Source of the DNA: a virus
Length of the DNA stretch: 28,160 bases
Virus record (IMG/VR): IMGVR_UViG_3300036770_005527
Span: 1 to 28,160 of that record
Reading direction: 5' to 3' (one strand)
In this document: in pieces, positions 19,948-28,078 of the stretch
Position numbering within the stretch: position 1 is the stretch's first letter
Layout of the letters: every line of letters begins with the position of its first letter
Program-made: the position numbers and the translations under genes
Notes under the pieces: model-generated
Database searches by the model: none
What the model was told of the DNA's origin: nothing
The model's input: only the letters and a program-made list of their open reading frames with translations

Positions 19948-20784
19948 TTATTTCCACTTAAACCCAAAGGCTGGGTTTAATTCTGAAATTCTATTTTCAG
20001 ATAATTCTTTTATTAAATTTTTTGTATATGCGAGTTCTTCTTCAAATATCTTTGAGGACCTAGCAAAGTGCGAGAATCTTTTAAATTTTCTACCGTCCTG
20101 CTCATGTGATTCTTTAATTGTTTTTTCTGCATCATAATTTAATGCATTACAATGTAAATGTCTTACAAGGTATCCGTCTTTGTCAAAAAAATACTTTTCG
20201 TAGTTCCCACCCATATTTATTCCAGAATCTTTTTGGTTAAGCCACCATGAATAATATTGATCTGTATCGGATTCGTAGTCATCGCCTTCAGTTTGTTTAT
20301 GATATGAGTAAAGCCATGCAGCATGATTAGAAGCTTCAACATAAAGGTCATGTGGCTCCCCAAGGTCTTGGCCAACACCATTTTTCCCTGGGTGGGTGCT
20401 TACTTGAGCAATAACTTCAGCGTTAGGGTTAGAAGAAATCATTTCAGAATACTTAAACGTAGTTCCGTAAACATCCTCTCCATACTTTTGAGAGTCCATT
20501 CCGCATGTGATGCCCTCTGACCACTTGCCCTTAGTAATTCCAGGTCCGCAATAATCGTTAGTTGGTATGCCAACTACTTGAAATTTGTCTCCACCAAACT
20601 CATCTTGCAACCACTGTAAAACTTCTAACTGATTAGCGTTTCCGCAACCAACTGTTGTGTTTACAAGCATTATAGCCTTGCCTTTAAACTGCTGTAAAAA
20701 ATTTGGGGTTCCGTCTGCGGCGTTTAAATCTATATCATAGATAGATTTGATATCCGTCATTGCTTCCCAAGAAAACTCTTTCAT
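19948..20784 (-). CDS. Glutathione-peroxidase-like thiol peroxidase
   Basis: 278 aa from ATG 20784, which has AAGGAG 8 nt upstream; a TTG 12 codons earlier is less likely. The first 80 residues match GPx: IYDIDLNAADGT, FKGKAIMLVN, then VGCGNANQ with C47 as peroxidatic Cys and Q52, and IPTNDYCGPG for the Asn loop. The remaining 190 residues are much longer than a normal GPx and include HLHCNALNYD and several Trp; they are unrecognised. It likely reduces peroxides using thioredoxin. Confidence 0.7.
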   Translation of the reverse strand: MKEFSWEAMTDIKSIYDIDLNAADGTPNFLQQFKGKAIMLVNTTVGCGNANQLEVLQWLQDEFGGDKFQVVGIPTNDYCGPGITKGKWSEGITCGMDSQKYGEDVYGTTFKYSEMISSNPNAEVIAQVSTHPGKNGVGQDLGEPHDLYVEASNHAAWLYSYHKQTEGDDYESDTDQYYSWWLNQKDSGINMGGNYEKYFFDKDGYLVRHLHCNALNYDAEKTIKESHEQDGRKFKRFSHFARSSKIFEEELAYTKNLIKELSENRISELNPAFGFKWK

Positions 20785-20848
20785 ACTTTTACTCTCCTTA
20801 AAGGCTTCTACCTCTGCCAATACCTCTATTTTACAGTATATTTATTTA

Positions 20849-21466
20849 TTATACAGTCTTATTATTTGACCCACCACCAGAAGGTTTAATTACCTTATAT
20901 CCATTTCCTTCTAGCAAGCTAATAGCAGATTGAATCTCTGGAGATGCTGGGGTTTCAGCTTTGACCCCCTTAAATTTAGGTCTTCCAAAGCCTACTATTG
21001 AAACCATTACACCTTTTTTATTCTTTTTATATGCACGAAGTTGGCGACAAACCTCTCCACCGTTTCTTTGGCTGCCAGATTTTTTGCTAGTTGTATTACC
21101 TTCAATGCACCACACAGTTCCGTCTTCATTATCTTTAACAACAATGCCAACATGTGAGATTCTCTCAACTCCATCTCCAGGGAAATCAAAATACGCTATG
21201 TCTCCAGGCTCTGGATCTGCAATCTGAGGATCGTGCCAGCGACCAGCCTTTTTAAATGCTGCTGCTCCAGAGGGTGTATAAACAGTATTTGGCACTTTTA
21301 CTCCAGCTTGGTCTGCACACCACATGACAAAAGATCCGCACCATGGCTGAAAGTTAGCTTTAGTAAATTTTCCATACTTAGTTTCATTGTCACGAGGACC
21401 TTCTACGGTTCCAATCTCTGCTTTAGCAACTTCAATTAACTTTTCTGCTGTACCCAAATCAGCCAT
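20849..21466 (-). CDS. CHAP-domain endolysin
   Basis: 205 aa. CHAP (Cys/His amidohydrolase/peptidase) triad C43 (WCGSF), H105 (SHVGI) and E122 (IEGNT). The N-terminal helix (TAEKLIEVAKAEIGTVE) is typical. A C-terminal region of about 50 residues with a Gly/Ser/Asn linker may be a binding domain (IQSAISLLEGNGYKVIKP). It cleaves peptidoglycan peptide bonds at lysis. It is in an operon with four small membrane or lipoprotein-like genes upstream (22114-22547), consistent with a lysis cassette. Confidence 0.9.
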   Translation of the reverse strand: MADLGTAEKLIEVAKAEIGTVEGPRDNETKYGKFTKANFQPWCGSFVMWCADQAGVKVPNTVYTPSGAAAFKKAGRWHDPQIADPEPGDIAYFDFPGDGVERISHVGIVVKDNEDGTVWCIEGNTTSKKSGSQRNGGEVCRQLRAYKKNKKGVMVSIVGFGRPKFKGVKAETPASPEIQSAISLLEGNGYKVIKPSGGGSNNKTV

Positions 21467-21726
21467 TATTTACCCCTTCCAAAAATTCCTTTTTTAACTT
21501 TTGGTACACAATTTGGTACCTTTTTACCGCCCTTTGTTTTCCAACCAACTTGCTCATAACCATCCCAGCAAGGGTTAGCCTTATTCACTTCGCTAGCATA
21601 AAGAGCACGTAGCTGGGCTTTTGCCTTAGTTTCACTTTCATGGCAACCAACCAATTCATTTGTTCCTTCTTTTATAACAGCATAACCTTTACATCCAGCT
21701 GCGCCTTGTTTAATATTCCATGGCAT
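21466..21726 (-). CDS. 86-aa actinophage structural-type motif protein
   Basis: Starts at ATG 21726, just after the upstream stop codons; the longer frame to 21888 lies inside the upstream gene. GCKGYAVIKEGTNELVGCH then a helix (KAQLRALYASE) resembles a segment I know from actinophage portal/maturation-protease proteins. NPCWDGYEQVGWKTKGGKKVPNC resembles the C-terminal tail of the same proteins. Here they form a free-standing gene. Its ATG-to-stop junction overlaps the endolysin by 1 nt. It may be a duplicated or detached tail of a structural protein. Confidence 0.65.
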   Translation of the reverse strand: MPWNIKQGAAGCKGYAVIKEGTNELVGCHESETKAKAQLRALYASEVNKANPCWDGYEQVGWKTKGGKKVPNCVPKVKKGIFGRGK

Positions 21727-21730
21727 ACTA

Positions 21731-22114
21731 TTACTCTTTATCCCAATCTTCATCAATTTCTGTTTCTTCTGGCATTTCGTCATTTGGCTTTCCAGTTGGC
21801 TCTGGATTAGTTGGAGCTGGTACTGGAGCTTCTGGTGCCTCTGGCTCATCAAATTTAATCTGGCTTTCATTTCCGCCACTCTTGCCAATTAACAATCCCG
21901 CAAGGGTTCCTGTAATAAATGTTGCTACCGAACCTAAAACATTAAAGAACATCTTATCATTTTCAGACTGCTCTCCAATTGGCTGTGTAACAAAAATAAG
22001 AGCATAAAGTATGCCCATAGTTGTAAATAATAAAATAGTTCCAAGGATTAGACCAAGGGTGAATTTTAATCTTGCGTCTAAGTCCGATGGAGTTAATCGT
22101 GGTCTTTTGGCCAT
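21731..22114 (-). CDS. Two-helix membrane protein, holin candidate
   Basis: 127 aa. Two strong hydrophobic helices (about residues 18-42 and 58-76) with a short loop, then an acidic Pro/Glu-rich cytoplasmic tail (EPEAPEAPVPAPT). The N-terminus is basic (MAKRPRLTPSDLDARLK). Position directly beside the endolysin and size both fit a class II holin, or a holin regulator. It overlaps the lipoprotein stop by 1 nt. Confidence 0.65.
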   Translation of the reverse strand: MAKRPRLTPSDLDARLKFTLGLILGTILLFTTMGILYALIFVTQPIGEQSENDKMFFNVLGSVATFITGTLAGLLIGKSGGNESQIKFDEPEAPEAPVPAPTNPEPTGKPNDEMPEETEIDEDWDKE

Positions 22115-22335
22115 TACTCGTTACCGTTCTGTTGTATAGTTGGTGCTTCCCCCGTCTTGGGGTCGAATCCTAGTATATCTATTGTACACTGTCCCTCAAC
22201 CTTACACAAGGGTGGGTTGCACTCTGGATTATCGAAATTGGCAGGGTCCTGACATGGATATCTGAAAACTCCATCATATCCACATCCTGACAGCATAAAT
22301 AGCCCTGCAAGGGCAAGTCCAATTAGTCTTACCAT
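22114..22335 (-). CDS. Small lipoprotein
   Basis: 73 aa with an N-terminal hydrophobic helix and a lipobox LSGC (Cys at about residue 18). Five more Cys follow in a Pro/Asn-rich mature part, so disulfides are likely. A lipoprotein next to a two-helix membrane protein and an endolysin is typical of phage lysis units, but actinobacterial hosts lack a standard outer membrane, so an o-spanin role is doubtful. A surface immunity role is the alternative. The ATG is 7 nt downstream of TATAAT (22343-22348), so it may be leaderless. Confidence 0.72.
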   Translation of the reverse strand: MVRLIGLALAGLFMLSGCGYDGVFRYPCQDPANFDNPECNPPLCKVEGQCTIDILGFDPKTGEAPTIQQNGNE

Positions 22336-22342
22336 ATTGGTA

Positions 22343-22351
22343 ATTATATCA
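22343..22351 (-). promoter_or_regulatory. Extended -10 box before the lipoprotein gene
   Basis: TGATATAAT on the minus strand, 7 nt before ATG 22335. The -35 region is poor, so the extended -10 would carry the promoter. The predicted start is at or within 1 nt of the ATG. Confidence 0.55.
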
Positions 22352-22352
22352 T

Positions 22353-22546
22353 TTATTCGTCTTTACGAAGAGGGATAGTTGCGAGCCAAATAATAGTTGC
22401 AGCTATTGTTGCCACCCCTACTACTTGCTGAGCTGTCCCTGTAAGGGTTAACCAAGCAATAAAAAAGCCCAATAGAGTCCAAACTTGAGCAATGCTTTCT
22501 TTAACTGCCTCCCAGAAATAGTTCAGGATAGCCTTAATTATTTTCA

Positions 22547-22547
<1 letters not shown>
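22353..22547 (-). CDS. 64-aa membrane protein, possible holin
   Basis: Two hydrophobic stretches (about residues 21-36 and 42-58) and a charged C-terminus (LRKDE). The size and layout fit small phage holins. The ATG overlaps the TAA of the PA14 gene (TAATG), and its ribosome-binding site AGGAGG is inside that gene. Either this or the 127-aa protein could form the lysis hole. Confidence 0.62.
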
Positions 22548-24649
<2,102 letters not shown>

Positions 24650-24660
24650 CTAGATAACCC

Positions 24661-24695
24661 CTTGTTACAAATATTATAACAAGTTAATTATATCA
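24661..24695 (-). promoter_or_regulatory. Extended -10 promoter and CTTGTTA-N9-TAACAAG dyad
   Basis: TGATATAAT at 24687-24695 is followed leftward by a perfect 7-bp inverted repeat, arms 24661-24667 and 24677-24683, with a 9-nt spacer. One arm flows into AAGGGG, the ribosome-binding site of the PA14 gene, so the hairpin could either mask translation or bind a regulator. The same TGATATAAT plus N9-dyad layout is seen before Hsp20. Confidence 0.55.
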
Positions 24696-24700
24696 TTTAA

Positions 24701-24883
24701 CTATTTTGAATTATCTGTTTTGTAAAACCCTGTACCTTTAAACTGAACGCCAACTGTTCCATAAACTTTATTCATTGCGTTTCCACATTTTTCACACATC
24801 TCAACAGAATCAGCTTCTGAAAAAGATTTTGTTATCTCCATGCCAAAATCACATTCGATGCAGGCATATTCATATCTTGGCAT
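24701..24883 (-). CDS. FmdB-like zinc ribbon protein
   Basis: 60 aa from ATG 24883, with AGGAG 7 nt upstream; the longer frame to 24919 is not supported. MPRYEYACIECDFG with C8 and C11, then C30 and C33 (CEKCG), and the tail FKGTGFYKTD are the FmdB/CxxC_CxxC_SSSS family signature. These short zinc-ribbon proteins are linked to transcriptional control; they are common in actinobacteria and their phages. It lies between Hsp20 and the PA14 gene. Confidence 0.85.
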   Translation of the reverse strand: MPRYEYACIECDFGMEITKSFSEADSVEMCEKCGNAMNKVYGTVGVQFKGTGFYKTDNSK

Positions 24884-24911
24884 ATTTCTCCTATATGTTG
24901 GTGAGCAGTTT

Positions 24912-24973
24912 ATACACATGCTCAGGTGTATCCTAAGGCGTAACTATTCGGCCCGTGTCCATCTTCATGGACA
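24912..24973 (-). ncRNA. Two-hairpin leader between Hsp20 and the FmdB gene
   Basis: The 103-nt gap 24884-24986 has no real gene. TGTCCAT (24956-24962) pairs with ATGGACA (24967-24973) around a 4-nt loop, and ATACAC (24912-24917) pairs with GTGTAT (24926-24931) around 8 nt. TATAAT (24979-24984) precedes them. It may be a short structured leader; no riboswitch class fits. A 15-codon ORF here is too short to call. Confidence 0.35.
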
Positions 24974-24986
24974 TAACCATTATACC

Positions 24987-25409
24987 TTATTTGATTTTAA
25001 TTGCTTTTGGCTTTTTTTCTTCTGGGACGATTCTTTCAATATTAATCTTAAGAATTCCATCGGCCAATTGTGCACTCTGCACCTCCATATATTCAGATAA
25101 TGCAAATGTGCGAACAAATTTTCTTGCTGCAATACCTTTGTGTAGATAAGATTTTGGAGCCACAACTGACTCTTTTAATCCTTCTACAATTAAAGATCCA
25201 TTATCAATGTGTATTGATAAATCATCTTTAGTAAATCCTGCAACTGCGAGAGAAATCTCATAAGAATCTTCATCCACCTTTAATACATCATATGGCGGAT
25301 AAGATTGATTAGTTGCTTCACGATATACATTATTAATACGCTCTAACTCTCTGTTAAAGCCAATAAAAAAAGGATCTTTAAAAAGATCCATGGCAAATTG
25401 TGTTACCAT
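24987..25409 (-). CDS. Hsp20 small heat-shock protein
   Basis: 140 aa. The alpha-crystallin domain spans about residues 38-130: YEISLAVAGFTKDDLSIHIDNGSLIVEG, then GIAARKFVRTFAL and the LADGILKINIER strand. The C-terminus ends in KAIKIK with an I-x-I motif that plugs neighbouring subunits. It is of the IbpA type. As an ATP-independent holdase it would protect proteins during infection; Hsp20 genes are frequent in cyano- and actinophages. GGAGG lies 6 nt upstream of the ATG, and a leader of about 45 nt starts in a promoter plus inverted repeat. Confidence 0.92.
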   Translation of the reverse strand: MVTQFAMDLFKDPFFIGFNRELERINNVYREATNQSYPPYDVLKVDEDSYEISLAVAGFTKDDLSIHIDNGSLIVEGLKESVVAPKSYLHKGIAARKFVRTFALSEYMEVQSAQLADGILKINIERIVPEEKKPKAIKIK

Positions 25410-25438
25410 TTATTCCTCCTTGAGCGAATAAGTTAAAT

Positions 25439-25493
25439 TAGGTCCCATTTGGCGACCTATTTATATTATATCAAATTATGTAAACTTTGTCTA
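25439..25493 (-). promoter_or_regulatory. Hsp20 promoter and TAGGTC-N9-GACCTA operator-like dyad
   Basis: TAGACA (25488-25493), 17 nt, TATAAT (25465-25470; extended TGATATAAT). Right at the predicted start lies TAGGTC (25439-25444) and GACCTA (25454-25459), 9-nt spacer, with an inner CC-AAAT-GG pair that lengthens the stem as RNA. The spacer equals that of CIRCE, but the arms differ, so an HrcA site is unlikely. HspR inverted repeats (CTTGAGT type) also do not match. It may be a new operator or an RNA thermometer. Confidence 0.65.
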
Positions 25494-26165
25494 TTAATTA
25501 AATATTTTACTATATGTAGGAGCAATCTCAAGATAGTTTATATTACATCTTTTAGGCATAGAAGAAATCCACAATATTGCACTTGATAAATCTTCAGACT
25601 CTAAAGCTACAGGCTTTATTTGGTCACTATGAGTGTTTATCGAAGCTGGGCAAATCTCCGTTACCTTTATCCCATAACCAGAATATTCAAGCCTGAATAA
25701 CTCAGATAATCCACTAACAGCCTTTTTTGAATTACAGTAGCTAGCTTGTCCAATATACGGATATCTACCCGCAAATGATGTTATAAATATAACAGTAGAG
25801 TTTTCTGAATTCTCTAAGTTTTTAGTGAACATCCTAGTTAAATACATTGGCCCACTTACATTCAAGGCATAAGCTAAGGTAAAGCTTTCTGGATCTGAAT
25901 TCACTAAAGTTTTTGGATCTACCCCACCTGCAGCATTATTAACTAATAAATCTAAAGTTATATTCTTATACTTTTCATAAAAAAATTTTATTTGCTCAAA
26001 ATTAGTTAGATCTAATTCTTCTATGCTGACATTTTCAGATTCTAAATCTTTTATGTTACTGATATTTCTTGATGTAGCAATAACCTTATATCCATTATCA
26101 ACTAAATCAATTACTGTTTTTCTTCCGACACCATGTCGAGTTCCAGTTACTATTGCTGTTTTCAT
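25494..26165 (-). CDS. Short-chain dehydrogenase/reductase
   Basis: 223 aa from ATG 26165 (AAAGGAG upstream); the longer frame to 26186 runs into the tRNA-Leu. TGTRHGVG (about residues 8-15) binds NAD(P), NNAAG sits near residue 80, and the catalytic Ser-Tyr-Lys is seen in ITSFAGR followed by YCNSK. Later CPASINT matches the PG-type loop. It reduces or oxidises a small hydroxy/keto substrate; the substrate cannot be told. The ATG is 14 nt downstream of the tRNA 3' end, so its message is likely freed by tRNA processing. Confidence 0.87.
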   Translation of the reverse strand: MKTAIVTGTRHGVGRKTVIDLVDNGYKVIATSRNISNIKDLESENVSIEELDLTNFEQIKFFYEKYKNITLDLLVNNAAGGVDPKTLVNSDPESFTLAYALNVSGPMYLTRMFTKNLENSENSTVIFITSFAGRYPYIGQASYCNSKKAVSGLSELFRLEYSGYGIKVTEICPASINTHSDQIKPVALESEDLSSAILWISSMPKRCNINYLEIAPTYSKIFN

Positions 26166-26178
26166 TTTATCTCCTTTG

Positions 26179-26251
26179 TGCCCCAAGTTGGGATCGAACC
26201 AACGCTTGTACGATTTTAAGTCGCATGCCTCTACCGCTGGGCTATAGGGGC
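26179..26251 (-). tRNA. tRNA with UAA anticodon, leucine by anticodon
   Basis: 73 nt, minus strand. Acceptor GCCCCTA/TTGGGGC with one T-T mismatch, anticodon stem TGCGA/TCGTA, loop CTTAAAA (anticodon TAA), T arm GTTGG/CCAAC, discriminator A; no CCA encoded. The D arm pairs at only 3 of 4 positions. The variable loop is 5 nt, whereas bacterial tRNA-Leu normally has a long variable arm, so identity is uncertain. Confidence 0.85.
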
Positions 26252-26254
26252 TTG

Positions 26255-26328
26255 CGATCCGTATCGGACTTGAACCGACGGCCTCTACCGTGACAGGGTA
26301 GCGCTCTAACCAACTGAGCTAACGGACC
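26255..26328 (-). tRNA. tRNA-Asp (GUC)
   Basis: 74 nt, minus strand. Acceptor GGTCCGT/ACGGATC, D arm GCTC/GAGC, anticodon stem CTACC/GGTAG with loop CTGTCAC, T arm GTCGG/CCGAT, discriminator G as expected for Asp. No CCA encoded. It is 3 nt from tRNA-Leu and 6 nt from the end of ahpD. Confidence 0.95.
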
Positions 26329-26334
26329 ACTTAA

Positions 26335-26844
26335 CTAAGAATTTAATATCTTAGCTAATGCATTTATTGTTGCGGCAATTCTTCCAATATCTCTTAATTG
26401 CTCAACACTAAATCCTTCTTGTTTTAATGTTTCATAATGTGCTTTAACACAAAAATGACATTTGCCAATTATTGAAGAGGCTAATGAGTATGCTTCAAAA
26501 TTAGCTTTTGTAGTTCCTCCATGAGAAGCAATTGCATTCATTCTTAATTGTGCAGGAAGACCTGAAAGATTTGGATCGTCCGCCATTTCAAGATATGGAT
26601 ACCACACATTATTTTGAGCCATTAGGGCGCCAGCTGTCATTGCTGCATTCTTTTCGACTTCGTTTGTAGAAGAAGCGGCAATAAACCCAATAAGCTTTCC
26701 ATTTCCAGTAGCAAATGAGGCTGCCAAAGCTAGGTGGGTCGCTAGCTCTGGATCAACCGTACTACGATTAATGACAGCATCAAGGTTTAATTTTATATCT
26801 TTGGCATATTCTGGCAAAGATTCTTTTAGCTGTTCAACCCACAT
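26335..26844 (-). CDS. ahpD: AhpD-like alkyl hydroperoxide reductase partner
   Basis: 169 aa. The active set E117, C129-H-F-C132 and H136 lies one position from the Mycobacterium AhpD residues E118, C130, C133 and H137, over a closely similar length. AhpD reduces AhpC in actinobacteria with the help of lipoyl-dihydrolipoamide proteins. The ATG overlaps the ahpC stop (TAATG), the usual ahpC-ahpD gene order. A lipoamide source must come from the host. Confidence 0.93.
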   Translation of the reverse strand: MWVEQLKESLPEYAKDIKLNLDAVINRSTVDPELATHLALAASFATGNGKLIGFIAASSTNEVEKNAAMTAGALMAQNNVWYPYLEMADDPNLSGLPAQLRMNAIASHGGTTKANFEAYSLASSIIGKCHFCVKAHYETLKQEGFSVEQLRDIGRIAATINALAKILNS

Positions 26845-27419
26845 TATAGAGTTTCTCCGCCTAGGCTTCTGTTACACGCACAAAGTTCTCCTGTTTGGAG
26901 AGCATCTAAAATGCGTAATGTTTCTTCTGGGCTTCTTCCAACATTAAGGTTGTTTACTGTTACATGCTGAATAACATTATCTGGATCAACAATAAATGTC
27001 GCACGAAGAGCAACACCATCATTTGTAAGGATTCCAAGCTGTTCTGCTAGACCAGTATACGATTCATCATCAATTTCTGAATAACTCCATTCACGAATTT
27101 GATCTGCAAATGACCATGAATTTGTCTTTTTTAAATCTTCATGTGCGTTACGCCATGCAATTTTACAGAATTCATTGTCGGTTGATCCTGTAAGCAGTAC
27201 TGCATCACGATCATTAAAATCATTTACAAGCTTGTCATATGCAACAATTTCTGTTGGGCAAACAAAAGTAAAATCTTTTGGATAAAAAACAATTACCTTC
27301 CATTTTCCTGGAAAAGATTTTTCATTTAATACTTCAAAAACATCGTCAGAGGCATCTAGTCTTCCTGGCTTTACGCCAACAATTCTAAATGGACTTAGTT
27401 TATTTCCTACTGTTTTCAT
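26844..27419 (-). CDS. ahpC: AhpC peroxiredoxin, mycobacterial three-Cys type
   Basis: 191 aa. Peroxidatic C54 in TFVCPTE, and C180 and C182 in GELCACNR near the C-terminus. Three cysteines, the last two as C-x-C, are the layout of Mycobacterium AhpC (C61, C174, C176) that works with AhpD and not AhpF. It reduces H2O2, organic peroxides and peroxynitrite. AGGAG lies 6 nt before the ATG. A weak TATATA lies upstream, 33 nt from tRNA-Asn, but the gene is probably read through from 28078. By eye it is slightly richer in G+C than its neighbours. Confidence 0.95.
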   Translation of the reverse strand: MKTVGNKLSPFRIVGVKPGRLDASDDVFEVLNEKSFPGKWKVIVFYPKDFTFVCPTEIVAYDKLVNDFNDRDAVLLTGSTDNEFCKIAWRNAHEDLKKTNSWSFADQIREWSYSEIDDESYTGLAEQLGILTNDGVALRATFIVDPDNVIQHVTVNNLNVGRSPEETLRILDALQTGELCACNRSLGGETL

Positions 27420-27452
27420 TTATCTCCTATATATAGTTTGGGATTGTTCCCG

Positions 27453-27525
27453 CTGGACCACCAGGGCTCGAACCTGGGACATTAGAGTTAACAGCTCTAC
27501 GCTCTGCCAGCTGAGCTATGGTCCA
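27453..27525 (-). tRNA. tRNA-Asn (GUU)
   Basis: 73 nt, minus strand. Acceptor TGGACCA/TGGTCCA fully paired, anticodon stem TAGAG/CTCTA with loop CTGTTAA, T arm CCAGG/CCTGG, discriminator G. No CCA encoded. It lies 5 nt from tRNA-Arg and precedes ahpC by 33 nt. Confidence 0.95.
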
Positions 27526-27530
27526 CTGTG

Positions 27531-27603
27531 CGCCCCTGAAAGGAATCGAACCTCTGACGCAGGCCTTAGAAGAGCCTCGCTCTATCCGCTGAGCTACAAG
27601 GGC
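27531..27603 (-). tRNA. tRNA-Arg (UCU)
   Basis: 73 nt, minus strand. Acceptor GCCCTTG/CAGGGGC with one G-T pair, anticodon stem AGGCT/GGCCT with loop CTTCTAA, T arm AGAGG/CCTTT, discriminator G. It reads AGA and AGG, rare in GC-rich hosts but frequent in AT-rich phage genes. Confidence 0.94.
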
Positions 27604-27615
27604 TTATAATTATAT

Positions 27616-27951
27616 CTAATTTAATTCGAATCCGTCAATATCTTCTATTGGAATAATTCCTTTTTCTTTAGCTATTTCAAAACCTTCTGGTGTAAAATGC
27701 ATTATTGCTTCCAGATTTTCATCATATTCAACTTCCATTAAACCCTCTTTATAAAGTTCGACAAGATTATTGTCTACATATTCCATATGAGCCTCCCATA
27801 ACTCTGGTGCCAAATTCTTTGTTATTGACTCATTTAACTCAAACATAGCCTCGCCATTTTCATTATATCCTGCAAATCTAATTGCACCTATCTCTAGATA
27901 ATGTTCCATTCTTTGAAATGCAAAGTGATCTTCTTCATCGTCATCAAACAT
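27616..27951 (-). CDS. 111-aa phage hypothetical protein
   Basis: Starts at ATG 27951 after AAAGGAG; the longer reading to 27969 enters the tRNA-Met. Very acidic (FDDDEEDHFAFQRMEHYLE at the start). A helix and beta segment with MEVEYDENLEAIMHFTPEGF near the end suggest a small winged fold. I recall close relatives in phages of marine bacteria, without known function. It lies between tRNA-Met and tRNA-Arg. Confidence 0.7.
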   Translation of the reverse strand: MFDDDEEDHFAFQRMEHYLEIGAIRFAGYNENGEAMFELNESITKNLAPELWEAHMEYVDNNLVELYKEGLMEVEYDENLEAIMHFTPEGFEIAKEKGIIPIEDIDGFELN

Positions 27952-27964
27952 CTTATCTCCTTTG

Positions 27965-28038
27965 TGCACCAGGTAGGACTTGAACCTACGACTACCCGAT
28001 TATGAGTCGGGGGCTCTAACCAACTAAGCTACTGGTGC
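27965..28038 (-). tRNA. tRNA with CAU anticodon, elongator Met or Ile2
   Basis: 74 nt, minus strand. Acceptor GCACCAG/CTGGTGC, anticodon stem CCCGA/TCGGG with loop CTCATAA, T arm GTAGG/CCTAC, discriminator A. G1-C72 is paired, so it is not an initiator. Met versus lysidine-modified Ile cannot be told without tilS identity elements. Confidence 0.93.
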
Positions 28039-28048
28039 TTAGTTGATA

Positions 28049-28078
28049 ATTATATATTTGAACTATTGGTATTGTCAA
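28049..28078 (-). promoter_or_regulatory. Promoter of the tRNA/ahpCD unit
   Basis: TTGACA (28073-28078), 18 nt, TATAAT (28049-28054), both perfect, on the minus strand. It reads tRNA-Met first and then the gene and tRNA string down to 25494. The -10 overlaps the stop of the partial gene. Confidence 0.85.

Noticed and set aside
25439-25459. CIRCE (HrcA) element
   Set aside because: The spacing is 9 nt, but the arms TAGGTC/GACCTA do not match TTAGCACTC/GAGTGCTAA.
26253-26254. Encoded CCA tail at tRNA 3' ends
   Set aside because: None of the five tRNAs has CCA after the discriminator base, so it must be added after transcription.
27965-28038. Initiator tRNA-Met
   Set aside because: Position 1-72 is a G-C pair and the anticodon stem lacks the three G-C pairs of initiators in the required order.
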